A stretch of 64,000 nucleotides of DNA, from NCBI GenBank assembly GCA_016873095.1, contig VGYC01000003.1, positions 1-64,000 on the forward strand, read 5' to 3'. The translations under genes were made by a program, and so were the position numbers. Shown piece after piece: positions 34,961-42,784 of this stretch (positions within the stretch are counted from its first letter, which is position 1; each line of letters opens with the position of its first letter). This stretch comes from Planctomycetota bacterium (GTDB lineage: Bacteria; Planctomycetota; Planctomycetia; Gemmatales; Gemmataceae). The notes beneath the pieces were generated by a model. The model made no database searches. It was not told where the DNA came from and worked only from the letters and a program-made list of their open reading frames with translations.

Positions 34961-36070
34961 GTGAATGACCGATGGCTGGCGAAGAAGACACAGGAGATCG
35001 AGGTCTCGGGCATTCGCAAGGTATTCGACCTCGCAGCCAAGCTGCGCGACCCGGTGAACCTGAGCATAGGCCAGCCGCATTTCGACGTGCCGGAGCCGAT
35101 CAAGACTGCCGCCCAGGAGGCCATCGCCGCCGGCCGGAATGCCTATACCGTGACACAAGGCATCGCCGAGTTGCGCACGCGCCTGCGCGCCGATCTACCG
35201 CAGCCGGCGGCGGAACGCGAGGTGCTGATCACCAACGGCACCAGCGGGGCGCTGGCCCTTGCCCTGTTTACCATTCTCGACCCCGGCGACGAGGTCATCG
35301 TCTTCGACCCTTATTTCGTCATGTACCCGCACTTCGTGACGCTCGCCGGCGGGCGGACGGTGCTGATCGACACCTATCCGGATTTCGACATTGACCCGGA
35401 GCGCGTCAAGAAGGCGATCGGCCCGCGCACCAAGGCCATCATCGTCAACAGTCCCGCCAATCCGACGGGCAAGGTCTACGGCGCCGAAATCCTGCGCGAT
35501 CTCGCGCGGCTGGCCGCGGACCGGAATGTATTGCTGATCAGCGACGAGGTCTACCGTGCGTTCTGCTACGATGCGCCGTTTGTCAGCCCGCTGGACTACA
35601 ATCCGGACACGCTGGTGGTGGACGGTTTCAGCAAGAAGTACGGCATGACCGGCTGGCGGCTGGGCTATTGCCACGGTCCGCGACGGCTGATCGAGGAAAT
35701 GACCAAGCTGCAGCAGTTCACCTATGTGTGTGCGCCGAGCATCGTGCAGCATGCGGGCGTGGTCGCGATCGATTGCGATGTGTCGGCACACGTGGCCGAC
35801 TATCGCTGCAAGCGTGACCGCATCGTGGAAGGCCTGAAGGACCACATCGAGCTGAGCCGGCCCGGCGGAGCCTTTTACGCGTTCCCCAGGGCGCCATGGG
35901 GCACGGGCAGCGACTTCGTCGCCGAGGCGATCCGCAACAATCTGCTCATCATCCCCGGCGGCACTTTCAGCAAGCAGGACACGCATTTCCGGATCAGCTA
36001 CGCCGCCAGCGACGCCACGCTGGACCGCGGTCTGGAGATCCTGCGCCGGCTGGCGAAACACGCCGTGTAG
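34961..36070 (+). CDS. Class I/II pyridoxal-phosphate aminotransferase
   Basis: A 369-residue enzyme of the aspartate aminotransferase superfamily, starting at a GTG with a purine-rich ribosome site. Family motifs: 'NLSIGQPHFDVPEPI', 'ITNGTSGALALALF', 'VNSPANPTGKVYGA' with the Asn contacting the cofactor, 'LLISDEVYRAF' with the Asp, and the PLP Lys225 in 'DGFSKKYGMTGWRLGY'. The Arg in 'HFRISYA' binds the substrate carboxylate. Substrate is not determinable; LL-diaminopimelate, aspartate and aromatic aminotransferases share these motifs. No biosynthetic neighbours are present. A conserved palindrome upstream may control it. Confidence 0.92.
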   Translation: MNDRWLAKKTQEIEVSGIRKVFDLAAKLRDPVNLSIGQPHFDVPEPIKTAAQEAIAAGRNAYTVTQGIAELRTRLRADLPQPAAEREVLITNGTSGALALALFTILDPGDEVIVFDPYFVMYPHFVTLAGGRTVLIDTYPDFDIDPERVKKAIGPRTKAIIVNSPANPTGKVYGAEILRDLARLAADRNVLLISDEVYRAFCYDAPFVSPLDYNPDTLVVDGFSKKYGMTGWRLGYCHGPRRLIEEMTKLQQFTYVCAPSIVQHAGVVAIDCDVSAHVADYRCKRDRIVEGLKDHIELSRPGGAFYAFPRAPWGTGSDFVAEAIRNNLLIIPGGTFSKQDTHFRISYAASDATLDRGLEILRRLAKHAV

Positions 36071-36189
36071 GTTGGGTATTCCCAGCGTCACAGGCACGAA
36101 CTTCGGCCGATCCGCACGGTCATGTCGGGACGTCAGGGACCGACCTGCAGCAGCGCATCATTTGACAGTGCGCGAATGCTGACCTAACG

Positions 36190-36636
36190 TTGAGCAAGCG
36201 GTCCCGACGATTGAAGTCGTTTCAACCCGAGCGAGGCCGCAACGGAACACCGGTCGAGGCCCAGCTCATGACCCAGCTTGCCGCTTCTGCGCGCCACGTT
36301 CCTGTCGCATTGCTTATCGAGGCGGACAACCGCGCATGCAATCGCTACCTGTGCGAGCAGGAAGCGGTCACGCAGGCGCTCGATGCCTCGGCGACCATGT
36401 CTTGGGGGGCAACGGTCAAGGACATTTCCGCGGGCGGCATGGGCATTGTCCTGTGCTTCCCCTTCAAGCCGGGCTCGCACCTGGCCGTCGCGATCCAGGC
36501 GATTGAAATCCGCCGCACCTTCCTCGTCCGGGTCGTGCATGTCCTGGACCAGTCGGACGGCACGTGGTTTCTGGGTTGCGAGTTTGTCCGCCAACTCCAG
36601 GACGAAGAGGTTGAAAGAATCCGCCAGGCGTCGTAA
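36190..36636 (+). CDS. PilZ domain protein
   Basis: A 148-residue protein read from a TTG at 36190; an ATG at 36268 is the alternative and would give a 122-residue form. Residues about 70-140 match PilZ: 'WGATVKDISAGGMGIVLCFP' carries the D/N-x-S-x-x-G motif that contacts cyclic di-GMP, followed by 'GSHLAVAI' and 'GTWFLGCEFVRQLQDEEVER'. The RxxxR half of the binding motif is not obvious, so ligand binding is unproven. The nearest PilZ relative in the window is the C-terminal domain of the kinase fusion at 38526-41123, 2 kb away. Confidence 0.8.
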   Translation: MSKRSRRLKSFQPERGRNGTPVEAQLMTQLAASARHVPVALLIEADNRACNRYLCEQEAVTQALDASATMSWGATVKDISAGGMGIVLCFPFKPGSHLAVAIQAIEIRRTFLVRVVHVLDQSDGTWFLGCEFVRQLQDEEVERIRQAS

Positions 36637-37395
36637 CGCGATTGTTGACCTTTCGCCTGACGGCTCCCGACCAAGCAGCGTCCACATTTCTTCACGTTTT
36701 GCTCTGGACACGAGCAACCGTCATCGGTATCAGCCCCGCTCGAATTGTGTCCGGAAGTAGCGCACAACGACAGCCGCACGCCTGGGCGGCAGGGGTCAGC
36801 CAGGGAATCGGGGGATTCTCGCGGCCAGCCTCGGTTTCGTCGTCCGCGCCAACCATGGGCATGGGGGAAATGGTTATGGCCGGGATTTTGCTTCAGCATT
36901 TCACGCCCAGCGGCCGATAACCACGAAGCGGATGAATGTCCTTTGAGAGGACACAGAGCGTTTGTGAAGGCGTCGCTTTGGGGGACGTCGGCATCCCGGT
37001 TTCCGTCCATATCCGGGAAACCAACGACCAGCGCCGCCTAACGAAGACGGGGTACGGTAAGCGGGTACGGTTCGGTCAGATTCGCGAGAACAGACAGAGG
37101 CGAGATGAGGCGGCATGCGGCCGCTCTGTCTCAGGTCGGGGCCGGGACGCGGGGAGTTCCGGACGTCTTGAGCATCGAAGAAGCTGCCGGCGCGGCCGGC
37201 ACGCGCGCTCAGGATGATTGAGTCCGCCGCAAGGACCAAGGACCAGCGGCGCCGACTCACACGCGCCCTCAGGTCGTACCTTTCGCGAAGCAAGCGCGTC
37301 CACCGACGCGGCGCCGCCGGCAATTCAGCCCGGTCAGGCGCTGGCGGACACGGCACGCGCGGAACCTCCTGCTTGCCCTTCATCGGGAGGAGTCC
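36637..37395. other. 759-bp region upstream of the sigma factor with no recognised gene
   Basis: Several overlapping open frames exist on both strands, but none shows conserved motifs, a good ribosome site or consistent codon use. Stretches resemble coding sequence only briefly, such as near 37110-37216 ('VPDVLSIEEAAGAAGTRAQDD'), and could be a decayed gene. It should contain the promoter and long leader of the sigma gene at 37396. Confidence 0.5.
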
Positions 37396-38169
<774 letters not shown>

Positions 38170-38251
38170 GGGCGTTGCGCGTAAACAATCATCCGAATAG
38201 ACCTGAACTGGGTACCATCAGTGGCATCCGTGCCATCGTCGAGCCTTCAAT

Positions 38252-38293
38252 GGCCGCTTCTCCCACGAACGTGACGGGAAGCGGCCTTTTTTT
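38252..38293 (+). terminator. Intrinsic terminator after the sigma factor gene
   Basis: GGCCGCTTCTCCC pairs with GGGAAGCGGCC (one bulged base) and is followed at once by seven T. It is the clearest Rho-independent terminator on the plus strand of the window, 83 bp after the sigma stop. The remainder of the 356-bp spacer to 38525 should hold the next promoter; nothing else stands out. Confidence 0.92.
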
Positions 38294-38525
38294 GTTGCGG
38301 AAAATCACAATCGGCCGATGTGCTGCCGCAACACAACTCCAAGTCCATCGCCAAGATACGTGCAACAACAAGCATCAATCGTTATCAGCATGGGTGGGCT
38401 GACCGGTTGCCGGCGCAACCACGGATTCCGATTGGCTTTCGCGCCAATCATGACCTAGGTTTGTGTGAGCGTTTCATTGGGCCCTCCTGGAAACGTTGGT
38501 TTCCTCCCGACCAGGGTCGCAACAG

Positions 38526-41123
38526 ATGATTGTCACGAAGGAAGCGAATGCGGAGCCGATCCCCGGCTACCGGCTGATCGAGCCATTGGGGAGCGGCGGG
38601 TTTGGAGAAGTGTGGAAGTGCGAGGCCCCCGGCGGGCTCTTCAAGGCCGTCAAGTTCGTGTTCGGCGAACGGGACAGCCTGTCCGGGGACAGCGACCGCG
38701 CCGAGGAAGAACTGCGCGCCGTCCAGCACATCAAGGCGCTTCGTCATCCCTTTCTGCTCTCGATGGATCGAGTCGAGTGCATCGACGGCGAGCTGGTTAT
38801 TGTCATGGAGCTGGCGGACCAGAATCTGCACGAGCTGTTGACCCAGTACCAGAAAGCCGGCAAGCAGGGCATTCCGCGCAAGGAATTACTCGGCTACCTG
38901 CGCGAGGCGGCCGAGGTACTCGACCTCATGAACCAGCAGCACCAGCTGCAACATCTGGACATCAAGCCGCGCAACCTCTTTCTGGTAAGCAATCACGTGA
39001 AGGTCGCCGATTTCGGGCTGGTGAACAGCCTGACGGCGCACGCGGACCAGTCGGTGCAGCTGGGAGCGATCACGCCAATCTATGCCTCGCCGGAGGTGTT
39101 TCTCGGCCGTCCCAGCTCATTCAGCGACCAGTACAGTCTCGCAATCGTATACCAGGAGCTACTCACCGGGACGCTGCCGTTCGAGGGCAAGAACGGCCGG
39201 CAACTATTGCTGCAACACACCAAAATGGAGCCCAACCTCAAGGCGTTGCCAGCGAGCGAGCGTGCTACCGTGGGGCGGGCGCTGGCCAAGGAGCCCGAGA
39301 ATCGATTCCCCTCGTGCAAGGACTTCATCGAGGCATTGAGCGGCGAACCGTCGGCGGCGCACCTGTTGCCGACGAGCCCCGCCAAGAAATCCACGCCGAC
39401 CAGGCCGACCGAGGAAACCGCTGCCAATCTGGCAAAGGACACACTTTCGCTCCGTAAGGACGCCCCGATTCCTCGCGATCTCTTGCCCGGCTATCGCTTT
39501 GGCGAATGTCTCGGCCGAAGCACGCTGGTCGACAAGTGGTTGGTGGAACGGCCGGACGGCAAGCAGCGCCTGCTGCAGATTCTGTACGGTTGTCCAAGCG
39601 GCGCTCGACTCGAGCAGGCCGTCGCCCGCCTGCGTTCGCTGCAGTATCCGGGGCTGAAAGAAGCGGAAATTGTCTCGGCCGACACCGGCCGGATCATCCT
39701 GTTGACTGGCCTGGTGAAGGAAACGTTGCGCGACCGTGCCCAGCAGTGCCAGGCGCGGAAACAGCCGGGGATCATGCGTGGCGAGCTGCTGGAATACCTT
39801 GGCTACGCCGCCGAAACACTGGACTATCTCTACGAGCAACATTCGATCCAGCATCTGTGCTTGAACCCGCGCAACCTGGCGCTGCTGCGTGATGGCCGCG
39901 TACAGATCATCGGCTACGGCCTGGCACAGCTACTGTGGTTGCCGGGCGGCCAGGCGGTGGCGCATGTCAATGGCCGTTACGCCGCACCGGAACTATTCCA
40001 GCCCAAGGTTGGCCGGGCCTGCGATCAGTACAGCCTGGCGCTGATATACCACGAGATGCTGACCGGTGCATTCCCTTTCAAGGGGACGACGGCGGTGTCG
40101 GGCAGCGCCCGGCTCACTGTGCCGCCGGATCTTGATCGGCTGCCAGAGCCGGACCGCGAAGTCATTGCCCGCGCCCTCGATCCCGATCCGCACAAGCGCT
40201 GGCCGAGTTGTGCGGCGCTGATCAGGGCCCTGGACGGGACAAAGTCGGAAGTCGAGTCAGTCGCGCGTGGGAACAGCGACTCATTCATCAAGCGCGTCTC
40301 CGAGTCGCGCGCGGCGCCGAACACGATCCCGGTGCAGACGCAGGAGAATCTGAATCAGATCATCGCCGAGATGATTGAAGCCGCAGGTGGCGAAGGCCAG
40401 GGCGGAGATCGCACCGACGCGGCGCCGACGCTGTCGAGGGACGGCGAGGTCCTGCAACACAAGTTTCTTGCCGGCTTGCCGCTGGGCTCGGCGCGGCTGC
40501 GGCTCGAATCGTTCTGTCAGCAATGGTACGGTCAGCTCATCCGTGAGGACGAGCGCGGCTGCGGCTTCACGGTGAACATGCCGCGGAACTTCTGGAATCA
40601 CTGGATCGGCCGGCAGCCGGCTCTGGAGGTGCAGGTGATCCTCGACCGGCCGAATCCGCTGGCCACCACGCCAATCGAGGTCGGGGTGCAGGTTCGCGCT
40701 CTGGGCTGCAGCAGGAAGCGCGCGGCGCAACTCCTGCAAGAGATGGGCCCGTCTCTGCGCGAGAATCTGCGCGCCCACTTGCTCGTCAATTCAGAGAGAC
40801 GGACGCAGGACCGCCTGCTCTGGCCGCACGCGCTCAAGGTTCAGCCGCTCTATCTGGACGGCCGAAAAGGCAGCGTCATCGAGTGCCAGGGCAAGGACCT
40901 GTCGACAAGCGGCATCGGTTTCTTCCTGCCGAACGAACTGGACACGTCGGAAGTACTCATCGAACTGCCCAGCAACGTGCATCCGCCGTCAGTGTCGGTG
41001 CCGGCCACGCTGGTTCGGGCCAAGCGCTGCGCCGATGGGACCTATGAGGTCGGCGCACTGTTCCGGCTGCCCGGACTACGACAGACTCGCGCTCCAAACC
41101 GGTCGCATTTCTCGGCATCTTGA
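38526..41123 (+). CDS. Protein kinase-pseudokinase-PilZ fusion protein
   Basis: An 865-residue cytoplasmic protein with no membrane segment. Kinase 1 (about 15-270) looks active: 'GSGGFGEV' loop 21-28, Lys43 in 'KAVKFV', 'HLDIKPRN' with catalytic Asp145, and Asp162 of 'ADFGLVN'. Kinase 2 (about 323-570) keeps the fold ('PGYRFGECLG', 'LLEYLGYAAETLDYL', 'AAPELF', 'DQYSLALIYHEMLTGAFPF') but has Cys445 in place of the catalytic Asp ('HLCLNPRN'), Gly463 in place of the DFG Asp ('IIGYGLAQ'), no Gly loop and no Lys: a pseudokinase. Residues 640-760 are an unassigned domain. Residues about 764-848 resemble PilZ ('GKDLSTSGIGFFLPNE', 'VPATLVRAKRCADGTYEVGA'), with D-x-S-x-x-G at 791-796. A start at ATG 38526 was chosen; ten more codons are open upstream. 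It probably integrates cyclic di-GMP or another signal with phosphorylation. Confidence 0.88.
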   Translation: MIVTKEANAEPIPGYRLIEPLGSGGFGEVWKCEAPGGLFKAVKFVFGERDSLSGDSDRAEEELRAVQHIKALRHPFLLSMDRVECIDGELVIVMELADQNLHELLTQYQKAGKQGIPRKELLGYLREAAEVLDLMNQQHQLQHLDIKPRNLFLVSNHVKVADFGLVNSLTAHADQSVQLGAITPIYASPEVFLGRPSSFSDQYSLAIVYQELLTGTLPFEGKNGRQLLLQHTKMEPNLKALPASERATVGRALAKEPENRFPSCKDFIEALSGEPSAAHLLPTSPAKKSTPTRPTEETAANLAKDTLSLRKDAPIPRDLLPGYRFGECLGRSTLVDKWLVERPDGKQRLLQILYGCPSGARLEQAVARLRSLQYPGLKEAEIVSADTGRIILLTGLVKETLRDRAQQCQARKQPGIMRGELLEYLGYAAETLDYLYEQHSIQHLCLNPRNLALLRDGRVQIIGYGLAQLLWLPGGQAVAHVNGRYAAPELFQPKVGRACDQYSLALIYHEMLTGAFPFKGTTAVSGSARLTVPPDLDRLPEPDREVIARALDPDPHKRWPSCAALIRALDGTKSEVESVARGNSDSFIKRVSESRAAPNTIPVQTQENLNQIIAEMIEAAGGEGQGGDRTDAAPTLSRDGEVLQHKFLAGLPLGSARLRLESFCQQWYGQLIREDERGCGFTVNMPRNFWNHWIGRQPALEVQVILDRPNPLATTPIEVGVQVRALGCSRKRAAQLLQEMGPSLRENLRAHLLVNSERRTQDRLLWPHALKVQPLYLDGRKGSVIECQGKDLSTSGIGFFLPNELDTSEVLIELPSNVHPPSVSVPATLVRAKRCADGTYEVGALFRLPGLRQTRAPNRSHFSAS

Positions 41124-41143
41124 CATCGAGTCATCGAGTCGCG

Positions 41144-41851
41144 TCAGCGCGGCTTGCGAGTGCTCGGTGTCGCCGCGCGCAGATCTTGCCCCGTCGGGCA
41201 ATCCTTGCAAAGCGGACAGGCACTGCAGCGTGGTGCGTCATCGTGGCAGTATTCGTCGGCCAGGAGCGAGACCAGGTCATTGAAGAGCGGCGCGCGAGCC
41301 TTGGGGACCTGGTGCTCGAGGGCAGCGCGCATGGACTCGAGATCGGCGGCGTCGCCGTCGAGCAAGCCAAGCCGGCGCAGGGCGCGCAAGCTCGGCTCGT
41401 CGAGCGGGATCGTGTGTCCTCCCAGGGAATGCTGCACGACCTGTGCCACGGCATAATCGTTGGCCGCCTGGTAGCGAGCCAGCTGTTTGGCCGCCAGCTT
41501 GGGGCCCTTCCTTTCCAGCGGCGCCAGGTCAAAGGAGAATTCCGTCTCGAAGACCTCTTGCAGGAAGTCGACGATGCGCTGGGCACGTATCTCGGCGTGG
41601 GGCAAGCCGGCCAGTGCTTCAGCCAGCTCGCGCGTCGAGCTGACGCGGACTTCGTTCCAGTCGAAGAAGCGCTGCTGCAGCTGGCGAAATGCCCTGTCGG
41701 CGGGCTCGCGCGTCGTGCCTTCGCGGCACACGGCGTAGATGAACTGTTCCAGCACGGGCCGGGGCTCGGGCGCCGGTTGCTTGCCCTTGCCCAGCACGGA
41801 AAAGATCTGCGACACGAGTCGTTGCTTGGCGGTTACGGTGGTTGTGGACAT
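41144..41851 (-). CDS. Endonuclease III-like Fe-S protein lacking the catalytic lysine
   Basis: A 235-residue HhH-GPD family protein. The C terminus has the C-x6-C-x2-C-x5-C iron-sulfur pattern of endonuclease III (Cys202, 209, 212, 218 in 'YCHDDAPRCSACPLCKDC'). Asp151 ('IPLDEPSLRALRRLGL') corresponds to the catalytic Asp, but the usual 'LPGVGRKTA' hairpin with the Schiff-base Lys is replaced by 'LARYQAANDYAV'. It is therefore probably a monofunctional glycosylase or a DNA-binding relative. 'AEIRAQRIVDFLQEVF' matches the helix before the hairpin. It is the last gene of the nusA-infB-DUF503-rbfA unit, 31 bp after rbfA. The start at 41851 follows from its length; a longer frame upstream overlaps rbfA. 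Confidence 0.8.
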   Translation of the reverse strand: MSTTTVTAKQRLVSQIFSVLGKGKQPAPEPRPVLEQFIYAVCREGTTREPADRAFRQLQQRFFDWNEVRVSSTRELAEALAGLPHAEIRAQRIVDFLQEVFETEFSFDLAPLERKGPKLAAKQLARYQAANDYAVAQVVQHSLGGHTIPLDEPSLRALRRLGLLDGDAADLESMRAALEHQVPKARAPLFNDLVSLLADEYCHDDAPRCSACPLCKDCPTGQDLRAATPSTRKPR

Positions 41852-41882
41852 GGCGGTGCTGACTCCCTTCCTTAGGTTTGGG

Positions 41883-42335
41883 TCATCCTCGATCCCCACG
41901 CTCCTCTGCCGTTCCTCGGGTTGCATCCTCCGATGCCTCGTCCGATGCTTCCTCCGATCCTTCGTCGTCATCCGACGATTCATTCTGGCGAGACTGGGCC
42001 AAGGCCTCGTTGATCAGTCGCGAAACCTCGATGCTTTTCTTCACTCCCTCGTCAAGGATGAAGCGAATCGTGGGCGTGTAGCGCGTTTTGAGGCGTGAGC
42101 CCAGCTTGGCCTGCACGAAGCCGGCGGCGCGCTGAAGGCCGTGCAGGCACTCCTCCTGTTCCTTGGCGCTACCCATCAGCGACACGTGGACCTTGGCGTG
42201 TTGCAAATCTGCAGAAACCTCGGCGCGCGTCACGGTCACCCCCTTGACGCGCGGGTCCTGCAACTCGAACAGGATCGTGGTGCTGGCCACCTCGCGAATC
42301 ACTTCCGCAACGCGGGCCAGGCGGTGAGTTTTCAT
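41883..42335 (-). CDS. rbfA: Ribosome-binding factor A
   Basis: A 150-residue KH-like protein that binds immature 30S subunits during 16S rRNA 5'-end processing. Recognised by 'RLARVAEVIREVASTTILFE', 'LQDPRVKGVTVTRAEVSADL', 'AKVHVSLMG' and 'RYTPTIRFILDEGVKKS'. The acidic Ser/Asp/Glu tail (about 118-150) is longer than in E. coli. It follows DUF503 by 87 bp; that spacer contains an AT-rich dyad of TTTCGAGT/ACTCGAAA words. It lies in the nusA-infB order usual for bacteria, but rimP, truB and rpsO are absent from the group. Confidence 0.96.
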   Translation of the reverse strand: MKTHRLARVAEVIREVASTTILFELQDPRVKGVTVTRAEVSADLQHAKVHVSLMGSAKEQEECLHGLQRAAGFVQAKLGSRLKTRYTPTIRFILDEGVKKSIEVSRLINEALAQSRQNESSDDDEGSEEASDEASEDATRGTAEERGDRG

Positions 42336-42422
42336 GCCAAGTTCCGGGTTTCAGGTTTCGAGTGACGGCTTCGAGCCCCGGGATTCAGAATTCCTGAAAA
42401 ACTCGAAACTTGAAACTCGAAA

Positions 42423-42701
42423 TCATACCTCCATCTCATGGTCGAGCAGCTCAGCGACCGGATGGCTGCGCAGTGCCTCGACAATCTGGCCAAGAGCAAC
42501 CTTCAGGTGATGCGACTCGTTGCTGACCATGGCAAGTCCCAGCACCACGAGTTGCCGGTGGTCGAGCGCCTCCACCTCGGCAATCGACACATTGAAACTG
42601 TTGTGCAACCGATCCTTGATGCTCTTCACCACCTGCCGCTTGTCCTTCAAGGATCGCGATTCACGCAACAGCAAGCGAACACGCAAGGTGCCGACCAGCA
42701 T
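42423..42701 (-). CDS. DUF503 (YlxP-like) family protein
   Basis: A 92-residue protein beginning 'MLVGTLRVRLLLRESRSLKD', the signature of DUF503. The rest ('KRQVVKSIKDRLHNSFNVSI', 'EVEALDHRQLVVLGLAMVSN') matches throughout. Members are small ferredoxin-fold-like proteins found next to infB and rbfA in many bacteria (YlxP of Bacillus) and are believed to help ribosome assembly, without proven mechanism. It lies between infB and rbfA as usual. Confidence 0.92.
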   Translation of the reverse strand: MLVGTLRVRLLLRESRSLKDKRQVVKSIKDRLHNSFNVSIAEVEALDHRQLVVLGLAMVSNESHHLKVALGQIVEALRSHPVAELLDHEMEV

Positions 42702-42715
42702 CGTTGTTGATCTCT

Positions 42716-42782
42716 GATTTTTGAATCTTGATGACCGTCACGTAGCACCAATCGAAGAATCGAAAATCAAGAATCAAAAATT
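42716..42782. repeat. AT-rich inverted repeat between DUF503 and infB
   Basis: Arms at 42716-42732 (GATTTTTGAATCTTGAT) and 42766-42782 are inverted copies differing by one inserted or shifted base, in an AT-rich spacer inside an operon. The right arm ends at the infB stop. It may be an intercistronic hairpin that affects mRNA stability. Confidence 0.6.
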
Positions 42783-42784
42783 CC

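Noticed and set aside
36345-37010. A 221-codon minus-strand frame over the PilZ gene and the following spacer
   Set aside because: The PilZ gene on the plus strand is supported by its motif; the frame is Cys/Arg/Ser-rich, has no domain and no ribosome site.
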